Source: Paenibacillus qinlingensis (GTDB taxonomy: Bacteria; Bacillota; Bacilli; Paenibacillales; NBRC-103111). From it: a DNA stretch of 64,000 nt. Each line of letters opens with the position of its first letter. Within the stretch, counting starts at the first letter, position 1. The notes under the pieces were generated by a model that saw nothing but the letters and a program-made list of their open reading frames with translations, was not told the origin of the DNA and did not search any database. A program made the position numbers and the translations under genes. Shown here piece after piece: positions 29,701 through 36,687 of the stretch. The stretch covers positions 62,001 through 126,000 of the forward strand of contig NZ_JABMKY010000002.1 of assembly GCF_013204845.1 (NCBI RefSeq). The letters run 5' to 3'.

Positions 29701-32088
29701 GCGTAAGTTATCGATCATTTGCCAACGCGTAATAGCGGTCAGATCAACGGGGCTTAATGTTCCCCGCCGGTCGCATACACGTGGGAAAAGCCAGCAGAGC
29801 AGCTGCCAATCTCCACGTACCCACCTATGCATCCGCTTCTGATAGGCAAGAAACTTCGACGGGTGGTTATCGATTAGTTCAACATCTGATAACAGAGCAG
29901 CTCGCAGGAATCCTCCTTCGAGCAAATCGTGGCTAAGCACTGTATTTTCAGGAATACGTTCGCATAATAACTCTGCAAAAGTATCCACATCAAAAATACC
30001 TTTTCCCGTAAAAATACCCTGCTCCATTGCGTCCTGATAAGGATCTGAAGCAGCAAAAGCATACGGATCCAAGCCTGGCTCCGAACAAATGTATGCAAGC
30101 CTTGATTGCATAGCCGACTCGTAACTAGTTCCTATCCGCGGTTGCAAGACACCGTATCCTTCAACGACTCTCGTTCGCGCTTGATTTAAGCGCGGTCTGT
30201 TATATGGAAGATGCAACGTACCAATCATCCTCTGTGCACTTCCCATTGGAAGTTGTGTATCTGCGTCCAATGTTATTATGTAGCGAATTGGCGGCAAATC
30301 GACGGTTTCACTTAACATGAAATCGAAACTCGTCTCTTTGCTTCCTTTCAGCAGCTCGACAAACTCCACCAATTTCCCGCGTTTCCGTTCCCATCCCATG
30401 AATACATCCTCAGCAGGGTTCCACTTTCTTCGCCGCTGGAAAAAATGAAAGGAAGCTCCTCCTGGGATGGCATACATCTGGTTGAGTCTCGTAATTTTTT
30501 CTTTGGTAAAGGCAACAAGCGCATCGTCTTCCTGAAGCTTTTCCTGTGCTGCATCAGTAAAATCACCTAAAAGAGCATAATGGATGTTTGGATCGCGATT
30601 GGCCAAATAATGAATTTCCAGACGATCAGCAAGTTCTTCCACTTCCTTTGGTGTGGACCAGATCGCCGGAATAACAACCATCGTAGTTGCAGTCGAAGGT
30701 ACTCCATTCGAATAATCATAACGTAGCAAAGGCCGGGGGCGTATCATTCGCTCAATGCCAAAATGAAGCCAAGTAATGACCCATTCGCTTACAGGAAGGG
30801 AAAGCATAAGTAAAACAACTACCCACATCACAGGAGTTAAGCCACGATCTCCAGCAATCCAAATTGAAGAGGCCAATAGTGCAACCGAGAACAATCCGAT
30901 TAGGAGTGATAAATAGGTACCAGTTGCTCCCTTTACAATCCCAGTTCCCCGCACTTGGCGAGTCTTTCTGCATGATTGTAAGGAATGCTCCAATTTCTTA
31001 ACTCCAGCTGGTTCAAATAAAAAATAAGCCACAAACGTTGATCGTGGTAAGTCATCTGCCTTCTCTTTTTTCTTGTCCCACTGTTCATTCTCTTCCTTCG
31101 AAAGAGCTACTGCCTGACTTGCGATCAAGTTTTCAGGTATGCGCATACGGCGTGCTAACTCTTCAACTCGATTAAGGATCTCATTCCTGCTATTGGAATC
31201 AAGTAGGGAATAATCACCCGAATAATCTTGACGAAGTGTTTGATCTAGCAAGCTAATGCGCTCGAATAGGTTACTCCAATCCATACGCTCATTTTTTCGT
31301 AAACTACTGATCAAATTACCTGCCTTAACCTGAAAAGCGGACTGAAGTTGATGCTCATATGATACAATGCGGTCCACTTCAATTGAACTATTCTCCAATT
31401 TGCAAACTAACCATTCCCGAACTGTCGCGGAATCCTCTGCCCACTCCCGCAAGTGACTAATCAAATGAACGATCCATGGGCCTGATAGTGGAACTTTTTG
31501 CTCTGCATCTTCTAATACTGCGTTAATCGTCTCTGGATTTAACTTGGAAGGTTCTATTCTTGAAAGTAAACGTTCAACTTCTACGCAAACCTCCCGACGT
31601 TCCCGGACAAGTGCCATCGTTTCGGATAGCCTTCCAATTAAAGTCATCCTTAGTATGAGTGAGATGGAACAGGTTTCAGAAAGTCTCAATGCGGATACTT
31701 CTTGATAAGCATTCATATAGGAAACGATGGTTTCCTCATCGAGTATACCGTCAACTTGCTCCAAGTAATCTTCACAAAGACTCTGGATTCGTAAAATCCC
31801 CTTCTTTTGAAAGCAAGGTAAGTAATCAAAAGAGCGGTTGGAGAAATTAGACTTTACTTCTATTGCTTGTTCCTCAATAAATTCAGCATTATCAAGCAGC
31901 CACTCTTCTGCGGGTAATGCACAACTTGCGGGACTGTTTTGCAACGATAGTACAAAATCCCTTAAACTCTCTATGTTCTTCTCAAATTGGTTCCATATGT
32001 ATTTGGGTTGGATTCGCTTTAACGTTGGCGTATGCTGTAATGCGAGTTCTCGTGCTCTTTGACAAATTTTATCCGTATTAGTTACCAT
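23791..32088 (-). CDS. Cyclic beta-1,2-glucan synthase-like protein (GT84-GH189-GH94)
   Basis: 2765 residues, comparable with rhizobial NdvB/ChvB and Brucella Cgs. Residues of about 375-440 are membrane helices. A GT84 glycosyltransferase follows, with the DxD motif in ITLDADTQLP near 608 and QKRMHRWVRGDWQ near 751. More helices lie near 790-830 and 915-955. A glycoamylase-like domain (GH189, the cyclising transglycosylase in this family) lies near 1260-1420 (WESTYRGVV, GISESGYYAFD, FMAHHQGMSL). The C-terminal half holds GH94 modules, with the general-acid motif IGDWNDGMS near 2437, which trim chain length by phosphorolysis. All three catalytic parts look intact. Start ATG follows GGAGGGG. 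It is a single-gene unit with its own terminator. Confidence 0.92.
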   Translation of the reverse strand: MVTNTDKICQRARELALQHTPTLKRIQPKYIWNQFEKNIESLRDFVLSLQNSPASCALPAEEWLLDNAEFIEEQAIEVKSNFSNRSFDYLPCFQKKGILRIQSLCEDYLEQVDGILDEETIVSYMNAYQEVSALRLSETCSISLILRMTLIGRLSETMALVRERREVCVEVERLLSRIEPSKLNPETINAVLEDAEQKVPLSGPWIVHLISHLREWAEDSATVREWLVCKLENSSIEVDRIVSYEHQLQSAFQVKAGNLISSLRKNERMDWSNLFERISLLDQTLRQDYSGDYSLLDSNSRNEILNRVEELARRMRIPENLIASQAVALSKEENEQWDKKKEKADDLPRSTFVAYFLFEPAGVKKLEHSLQSCRKTRQVRGTGIVKGATGTYLSLLIGLFSVALLASSIWIAGDRGLTPVMWVVVLLMLSLPVSEWVITWLHFGIERMIRPRPLLRYDYSNGVPSTATTMVVIPAIWSTPKEVEELADRLEIHYLANRDPNIHYALLGDFTDAAQEKLQEDDALVAFTKEKITRLNQMYAIPGGASFHFFQRRRKWNPAEDVFMGWERKRGKLVEFVELLKGSKETSFDFMLSETVDLPPIRYIITLDADTQLPMGSAQRMIGTLHLPYNRPRLNQARTRVVEGYGVLQPRIGTSYESAMQSRLAYICSEPGLDPYAFAASDPYQDAMEQGIFTGKGIFDVDTFAELLCERIPENTVLSHDLLEGGFLRAALLSDVELIDNHPSKFLAYQKRMHRWVRGDWQLLCWLFPRVCDRRGTLSPVDLTAITRWQMIDNLRRSLLPIAYFVLLALGLSVLPGSAVGWFVFILATMLLPIIRQLFHLKTIIVHPRRALSTTLYVLMNMLTLPFQSAVLLDAIIKTLYRVSISKRRMLEWTSSSHIENNQGKQQGLLLGTRGGYGLIILFALAVAIQQETSQKWMGFTLCLLWALAPLTVRWLDQPLAHEKLQFTPEEEDQMRVLAKQVWTFYEDYAGPKDHFLPPDNVQMDPPNGVAHRTSPTNIGFLLTAALAARDFEFIDTPALVERLERTVGTIEKLDKWNGHLYNWYDTLSLGVLPPAYVSTVDSGNFVASLMTVKQGLAHWLKTDFNMGKQTFPSVIGNKLGLNVEFAVDLDQTSPEEMTYIGLEDQHADMDMKDNRHSSNQAASSDWLALGYKLIDRIETLIIETDFRPLYDYKAKLFVLGFHASSNQRDNILYDLLASEARETSFVAIALGQISVSHWLALGRTVKRQGNHTTLVSWSGTMFEYLMPSLIMRSYRNTIWESTYRGVVKRQIEYARERGVPFGISESGYYAFDYQMNYQYRAFGVPGLGFKRGLEKDLVLAPYATVMALPFALREGLTDLLRMEKLGARGQYGFYEAIDFTPERMPEGDTYKIIRSFMAHHQGMSLLTLANVLLPSKMYDYFHRDKRVQAAELLLQERIPPRDSIINRELSGQSRIEKPKPAHIVPLREYDSADTAVPEVNVHSNGSLTTMISNSGSGFIRFEEMDVTRWREDPVTDNWGSYIYIRDVTSDKVWSPTFQPCRLSSNKQRAQFSQERSTFLCEEEDVHTILEICVSPEVNAEVRRLTISNKGSEVRIIEVTTFLEIALAPHDADKAHPAFTKLFIETQFEANAECLLARKRPRDGGEKSVWAFHTLTTGDKPLGPVEFETDRARFIGRGYTLSRPSGIATRLGSTVGSVADPAFIMRRRLTLQPGEQVELTALTGVTESKEQAIDIVQQLSHKQQIERSFQLAWTRSQIEIQHLHITIADLTVFQLLAGCTLYSAPLRPERENGIAVNPKGQQGLWAYGVSGDLPIVMIRVSDTMNLAFINKLIIGYEYLRHNRLFIDLVILNESVEGYQQELQEALRRTVEQIVGGQGSGKGGVHVLPASQIGDGDKSLLFAVSRIVLRADGPSLKAQLKASVPSPTPVESIPITASPNRFASHKVVDSNDLLFFNGWGGFTADGREYHIIIKNGNYLPAPWINVMANPKFGCLTSELYTGYTWWRNSRECKLTPWSNDPAIDQPGEVCYLRDEASMEYWSLTPARGQATSSYKVVYGRGYTRYHHESHGLLQEMTVFVPLEDPVKVIKLRLQNTTSEQREISVTYYAEWVLGVHREGNASHIVSEWDSENEVLMARNTYQENFRDATAFLAMHPQMEATMPNMAMTWTSDRLEFIGRNGTLEHPAVMNRLHLSGAIGPSYEGCGAIQNKMVIEPNTEQIVYILLGCEDSRESAAQLTQKYRQTLVCEQAFEDVKEYWDNTMSTITVTTPCPEMDIMLNNWLLYQTLSCRMWARSAFYQAGGAYGFRDQLQDSLALLHVRPELTRAQILLHASHQYEEGDVQHWWHEETHRGIRTRFSDDLLWLPYAVVRYMEHTEDESLLNEIVPFLRSEPLNEKEHERYEPTVLSEQSGTILDHCLRALDRGLRFGEHGLPLIGIGDWNDGMSRIGAEGRGESVWLGWFLGSVLKGTADLCEDHGDQERAANYRQIYDKLANSLNEEGWDGQWYRRAFTDHGQWLGSIHNAECRIDAIAQSWSVISGMAQPDKAVQAMRSFDRELVDRSLSVAHILYPPFDQTDPSPGYIQGYPPGIRENGGQYTHGVIWSIIAWCGLGEGDKAFELFHMLNPIMHTKTSSEVRKYVGEPYVMSADVYTEDPHKGHAGWTWYTGASGWMYQAGIEWILGLRRRGERLFIRPSIPREWPEYAVIYRFGNSEYHISVKNLSQKSSGEATLLIDGKVAEMQEFTTDDGPFVQLNDDSKIHQIVLSL

Positions 32089-32244
32089 TGGCCCCTCCGG
32101 AGATCAGTTTATACAATTTCTTGTCTTACTGTCGTCCGGTATAAAGAGGATTCCGGGACAATCAAATTATCCCCAGTTTTGTATAATCTCATAAGTAAAT
32201 TTATGTTTGCAGGACTGTAAACATTTTTAAGCCCTTTGAATTGT

Positions 32245-32655
32245 TTAGTTAGTGCACACTATTGGTAATGATGACAGCCAGCTGACTGCACTGTGAATAT
32301 TATCAAATTCACGATAAAGCAATTCATTTGAATCGTGCTTTTCAATAGATTCTCCAACGTTGATATTAGTAACTGTGTTCTCTGGAAAGACGATAGCTAT
32401 AATTTCAATGCCAGCGTTTAATAGTCTAGGAAACCACTCATCGGACAACCATTGTGTCTCATTTGCAATAAAAAGACTATGACTTTCATCAAATAAAGCT
32501 TTCTTCGCTTTTTTCACAGCAACAAGTTCAACTAATGCATTCAGGGGAACGCGGAAATCTTCCTCATGAGCTAAATAACTCCAGCGAATCACGGCAGATT
32601 CAATCACATCATCCCAAAAAATATGAGCTTTATCAGAAAAGTAATAATGTAACAT
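32245..32655 (-). CDS. STAS/SpoIIAA-like small protein, paralogue of 21550
   Basis: 136 residues, ATG 32655 with AAGGAGAG. It opens MLHYYFSDKAHIFWDDVIES, nearly the same as the protein at 21550, and keeps the LLNAGIEIIAIVFPENTVTNINV stretch. The two copies lie on either side of the azoreductase pair and the giant synthase gene, about 10 kb apart, same strand. Function unknown. A perfect 14-base palindrome lies upstream and may be its operator. Confidence 0.6.
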   Translation of the reverse strand: MLHYYFSDKAHIFWDDVIESAVIRWSYLAHEEDFRVPLNALVELVAVKKAKKALFDESHSLFIANETQWLSDEWFPRLLNAGIEIIAIVFPENTVTNINVGESIEKHDSNELLYREFDNIHSAVSWLSSLPIVCTN

Positions 32656-32695
32656 GATTAATCTCTCCTTTCACCTGCTGCTCGAATATCAGTTA

Positions 32696-32709
32696 ACTAT
32701 CGCGATAGT
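32696..32709. promoter_or_regulatory. Perfect 14-base palindrome upstream of the STAS-like gene
   Basis: ACTATCGCGATAGT, about 40 bases before the start at 32655. The dyad and its place at a promoter suggest an operator for a regulator I cannot name. Confidence 0.45.
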
Positions 32710-32768
32710 AGTATTAGCATCTCAAAACCAAATTATAATCCATCTCATAAATCCATCCTGATGCACTC

Positions 32769-32811
32769 AAAAAAAAAAAAAAAAAAGAAACCCGCCATTA
32801 AGAACGGATTT
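32769..32811 (-). terminator. Terminator of the Crp gene with an 18-base A/T run
   Basis: On the minus strand AAATCCGTT pairs with GGCGGGTTT (including three G-U pairs) around a 6-base loop and then runs TTTC followed by 18 Ts. The homopolymer is unusually long and prone to slippage or sequencing error. Confidence 0.8.
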
Positions 32812-32912
32812 CGCTTGTTTCTATTTCAATGATTACAGGATTAACCTAATGTTGTATTTTGTAAGTTAATTAGATCAAGGCATGATATGTATATTCACTT
32901 TGACTATTTCAA

Positions 32913-33614
32913 TCATGTCATTTTCAATCTTTCTTCTGCCATCTCTAGCTGAACCATGATTGATTTTCTGCCTGTAATTATAACACCTTCATTGGAAAAC
33001 TCTTGTAAAACAAGAGAAACGGATTCTCTTGTGGCACCAATCATGTTGGCCAATTCCTGATGGGTCAGTGGAATCTCTATTCTTTGATATCCCTTTTCTT
33101 CAACACCAAATTTTTTCGAAAGTTTAGTGAGGAAAAAAAGAACTTTACCTCGAAGATCACTTAATGCCAATTTTTCCAATACTTCGTCCCGATCACGTAT
33201 GCGATTGCTCAACTCTTCCAAGAACTTTAAAGCGAGATCTGGACGTGTGCTCAAAAATTGCTCGAATTGATCCTGAATGATGGAGCAGACGATTGTCTCC
33301 TCCATAGTTTCCATATAATTTCCATTTGTCCCAAATGAGAACAAGCCGCTTTCGCCGTACATACTACCTGACCCTAGTATTCCTACGGTATACTGTTTTC
33401 CATCGGCATTTGTTTTAAACAAACGAATTCTACCTTCGATAACAATAAATAAACCATTACTATCATCTTCAGGTGTTTGAACTAAAGTACCCTTAGACAC
33501 AGATTTAATATTTGACTCAGGAGCCATTTAATCAATTTTCTCTTTATCTTCTATAGGGAGGGATTCAAATAACCTGAATTTTGATAAATGCCAATGTTTG
33601 CTTATGTCTTGCAT
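32913..33614 (-). pseudogene. Crp/Fnr-family regulator with an in-frame TAA at codon 29
   Basis: The reading frame with the best start is ATG 33614 (AAGGAGCTGCTAC before it). It encodes MQDISKHWHLSKFRLFESLP, then IEDKEKID, then TAA at 33530-33528, then ATG and 203 more residues. The first part is the normal N-terminus of a Crp protein. The rest is the cyclic-nucleotide-like barrel (KGTLVQTPED, GLFIVIEGRIRLFK, GSGSMYGESGLFS), a dimer helix and the helix-turn-helix LTHQELANMIGATRESVSLVLQEF. The codon is probably a Leu (TTA) changed to TAA. Reinitiation at the adjacent ATG could still make a shortened protein. It lacks Fnr-type Cys clusters. Confidence 0.8.
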
Positions 33615-33761
33615 GTAGCAGCTCCTTACTATCTACAATGAAGATTACCGTTCAATTAAATTATTCCCTGCTTGACAGGATATCATAAATACGATTTAGG
33701 TGAAGGAGTACCAAGGTTCTACCCTCACCTGTTCGTTGCAATGCTTACTTCCCTTCCGATT

Positions 33762-34436
33762 CTAAAGTAATTTGTTTTGTTGATTGTAGCCGTTGCCGAT
33801 GACGGGGTAAGAAGATTGTCGCGCCCCATATACCGGATAAGAGACTTGCAGATGTTGGGCCACATGCGGTGAGAAGCTCTCATTCCGCGGCAGACGTTGA
33901 TTCTCGCAAATGACCGGAGGACCGATCGTAGTTGTACTCTTAATTGGTGCTAGCGCCTGTGTCACCGTTGCTTGATCTAGACAATAGGTGTGGGCGAGCA
34001 TATCCCTCGGGGCTAGCCTGAGAAAGTCAGAAACCGCGATGAATTCAGGTACTGGCGCGTCGAAAATCGCAAGCAAATGCGTATCATCTTCCGTAGCCAT
34101 CTCCCAGTGGAACCACCCCTGAGGAATATTAGTTACCTGTCCAGGCGTTATATTATAGTTAAGCACCGTTTTGTTAAACGGATTCAGAAGCGATACGACG
34201 GCTGCTCCTCGAATACAATAGACCAGCTCAGAGGCGTTCTGGTGAATATGCGGTTCAACGACATTTGCTTTAGATAAGTAGATGTCTAGAAGAGATACAT
34301 TGCCGAGTGTATTCAACTGCTGGATACTCAAAGCATTAATGAAATTGCTCGCATCCTTTGTGAATGTACGATTGTTCTTCAGATCGTAAAAAAATTGTAC
34401 GTTTGGAGAATTGAAATCCATGTAAGATACTGCCAT
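33762..34436 (-). CDS. Cupin-domain protein, possibly spore-associated
   Basis: 224 residues, start with GGGAGGGTGAG. A single cupin barrel is visible: VVEPHIHQNASELVYCIRGAAVVSLL gives motif 1 with His and Glu ligands, and PGQVTNIPQGWFHWEMA gives motif 2 with its His. The family holds many metal-dependent enzymes, including oxalate decarboxylases. The C-terminal 35 residues (QVSYPVYGARQSSYPVIGNG and on) are Tyr/Gln/Asn-rich like coat-associated proteins, which suggests but does not prove a spore role. It stands alone between the Crp gene and the leader region. Confidence 0.82.
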   Translation of the reverse strand: MAVSYMDFNSPNVQFFYDLKNNRTFTKDASNFINALSIQQLNTLGNVSLLDIYLSKANVVEPHIHQNASELVYCIRGAAVVSLLNPFNKTVLNYNITPGQVTNIPQGWFHWEMATEDDTHLLAIFDAPVPEFIAVSDFLRLAPRDMLAHTYCLDQATVTQALAPIKSTTTIGPPVICENQRLPRNESFSPHVAQHLQVSYPVYGARQSSYPVIGNGYNQQNKLL

Positions 34437-34662
34437 ACGCTCACCCTCCCAATTGTGGTTTCACTTTTACTAAGCGTATTCCACTGCAACTATAGCCATG
34501 ACTAGTGGGGTGAGACCTGCTATATTAAAAATTGCAAGGTTCGTCCTGTATTAATCACTCTTTGGTAGGAACTATTACCTTGAGTTAATTATAATTAATC
34601 TTTCCCTATATAGCCGATGTTCTTAATGTTATGATTCTGTTGCAGTAAAAATAAATCTTAAT

Positions 34663-34814
34663 GAGGTGAGGACAATGAAAATAATAAAATATACGCCTTA
34701 TCCTCATGTTGCTTATTAGTTATTCTTTTATGAATACTTGAAGCTCTGAGATTAGGATTCACTCTCAGGGCTTTTATATTATGACAGCCACTCAAGGGTG
34801 GCTGTTATTTTTTT
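34663..34814 (+). promoter_or_regulatory. Leader-peptide attenuator upstream of the ABC-class ATPase
   Basis: A strong Shine-Dalgarno (GAGGTGAGG) precedes a 14-codon ORF. After it comes an 11-base hairpin (34741-34751 with 34763-34773, one G-U pair) and then a typical terminator: ACAGCCAC with GTGGCTGT (34784-34805) and seven Ts at 34808-34814. The ATPase gene begins just 54 bases later. This is the layout of ribosome-mediated transcription attenuation. The leader codons TCCTCAT can also pair with the Shine-Dalgarno region (ATGAGG/TGAGGA). Confidence 0.68.
34675..34719 (+). CDS. Leader peptide (14 residues)
   Basis: MKIIKYTPYPHVAY followed by TAG. The excellent ribosome binding site for so short an ORF, and its place immediately before two hairpins, suggest that its translation, not its product, matters. 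Pro and Tyr codons cluster (TPYPHVAY), a composition compatible with drug- or factor-dependent stalling. No homologue is recalled. Confidence 0.6.
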   Translation: MKIIKYTPYPHVAY

Positions 34815-34867
34815 GCAAACAAATAGACGTTAGTCACCGGTTTTCAAATATGAAAGGATGATGCTTT

Positions 34868-36589
34868 ATTAAAAGACTCGCTCACTATTTTCGCTCATTA
34901 CAATCCGTACAAACATCGTACAGTTTGATTTATGAAGGTTCCTACTATGATCAAGGGGGGACGATATCTGACCCAACCTATTGGAATAATGATGTTGCCT
35001 ATTACATTGAACGGACACATAAACTCACGTTGGATAAACCATGTATCACCATAAGAATACCGTTTGATCGTCTTGGCTTAGATGAGAATATGGATGCAGT
35101 TGTTCTCTCCGATTTTGCATTAAGAGAATGGGTAAATCACATTGAGGCATTAAATAAATTGATTTATAACCGGTCACGTTCTGATAAAGAAAATGGTGCC
35201 TTTTATTGTTTTCGTCCAACCAATGTGGTGTTGAAACGGAATGCATCCTTTGTCGTAGTCGCCTCGGAAAAAAGGTATCTATGCTTAATGATTACCGTTC
35301 AACTTCCATACAAGAATAATGATAAAGCTATGCGCATGCTCTGCAAAATGCTTCCAAAAGAAGTGGAGGAGTTAATTGGCAATTGGGATCTCAACAAATT
35401 AAATGCTGCCTATGCATTGGTAAACAAACAAAATAGGATTCGCGAATGGCTGAAAGCCAATGATTATTGTGCGTTTATTGCGAATGGCAGCATTTTGCCA
35501 AGAAACAAAGACAACAGCGGACCACTGGAGGGTGCCCTGCCTTTTACATCCCCAGAAGATATTGAAATTGAAATTTGTGGTATGCGAGGAATGGGAATAA
35601 AACATGGTGTGACGGTCATCACCGGCGGTGGTTATTCGGGTAAAAGCACAATGCTGGATGCACTAAACTCGGGGATTTACAATCACATTATAGGCGATGG
35701 ACGAGAATTTGTAATTACGGATCAAAGTGCAATGGAAATATCTGCGGAAGAAGGTCGATCCATTACAAATATAAATATTACACCTTTCATTAAATGGATA
35801 CCCAATAGTTCGACTGAACAGTTTTCGACTGACTATGCCTCTGGTTCTACATCTCAAGCTGCAAATATTATGGAGGCAATCAACTTCGGGTGTAAGCTTC
35901 TTCTAATAGATGAAGACAGAAGTGCGACGAATTTCATGATTCAAGACATCAAAATGCGCTCATTAATCAAGCATGAACCCATTACACCTTTTACGGAACG
36001 TGTCAAAGAGCTTTATGAGGCTGCCCACGTATCTTCCATTCTAGTTATTGGAGGTAGCGGTGAATTTTTATCCGTTGCCGATCAAATTATCCTGATGGAC
36101 AATTTCGTGCCAAAAAACGTAACCCAGGAAGCAAAAAAATTATGTGAACACGACAAACCACGCGAACGTATCCCGCTTGCTAAATGGGAGATCGATAGAA
36201 AAATAACCACCGATCACTTTTCGAGCTATCCACAAAGCAGTGGTACAGAAAAGCTGATGGTTTCAACCATGGGATACATCATGATTGGTGATGAACAAAT
36301 TGATATTAGAGGTCTTTACAATATCACATCACACGCCCAGCTTGTAGCTATTGCCTTTTTAATTCGAAAAATCGCTATAAGTAATCAAGATCGCCTTATC
36401 TTTTTTCATGAAAAGATTAAAAAAGTTCTCGAAGATATGGAGAGTGAAGGAGTTGATATTGTATTTTCCTCCTTTTTCCCTGGTTTCGAAAGATGGCTTG
36501 AATTACCAAGAATGAATGAAGTATTATCTGTCATAAACCGAATGAAACATTTGAAGATTATTCAGCCTGAGCTTTCTGAACACCTCTAA
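34868..36589 (+). CDS. Predicted ATPase of the ABC class (COG3044/PF09818-like)
   Basis: About 573 residues. Signature parts of the family are clear: CAFIANGSILPR, Walker A in ITGGGYSGKSTMLDAL near residue 260, YNHIIGDGREFVIT, SAEEGRSI, ASGSTSQAANIMEAI, and the Walker B-like LLLIDEDRSATNFMIQD. Bacterial members have no established function; a trypanosome relative binds RNA. There is no ATG: the frame opens after TGA 34861, and ATT 34868 is the codon best placed behind AAAGGATG. TTG 34925 is in frame but has no site and would cut conserved sequence. Loss of one T in CTTTATT would restore an ATG start, so a small indel is another explanation. Confidence 0.75.
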   Translation: MKRLAHYFRSLQSVQTSYSLIYEGSYYDQGGTISDPTYWNNDVAYYIERTHKLTLDKPCITIRIPFDRLGLDENMDAVVLSDFALREWVNHIEALNKLIYNRSRSDKENGAFYCFRPTNVVLKRNASFVVVASEKRYLCLMITVQLPYKNNDKAMRMLCKMLPKEVEELIGNWDLNKLNAAYALVNKQNRIREWLKANDYCAFIANGSILPRNKDNSGPLEGALPFTSPEDIEIEICGMRGMGIKHGVTVITGGGYSGKSTMLDALNSGIYNHIIGDGREFVITDQSAMEISAEEGRSITNINITPFIKWIPNSSTEQFSTDYASGSTSQAANIMEAINFGCKLLLIDEDRSATNFMIQDIKMRSLIKHEPITPFTERVKELYEAAHVSSILVIGGSGEFLSVADQIILMDNFVPKNVTQEAKKLCEHDKPRERIPLAKWEIDRKITTDHFSSYPQSSGTEKLMVSTMGYIMIGDEQIDIRGLYNITSHAQLVAIAFLIRKIAISNQDRLIFFHEKIKKVLEDMESEGVDIVFSSFFPGFERWLELPRMNEVLSVINRMKHLKIIQPELSEHL

Positions 36590-36630
36590 TTACGAGTTGT
36601 ATATATATTTATCCAAAGTGTCAAGCAAGA

Positions 36631-36676
36631 AAAAAAGCTTATCCTAAGTCGTATTCGGCTTAGGGTAAGCTTTTTT
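36631..36676. terminator. Bidirectional terminator between the ATPase and SLH genes
   Basis: AAAAAAGCTTATCCTAAG pairs with CTTAGGGTAAGCTTTTTT with one mismatch. The genes converge on it from both sides. Confidence 0.92.
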
Positions 36677-36687
36677 GTGAAATTTGA

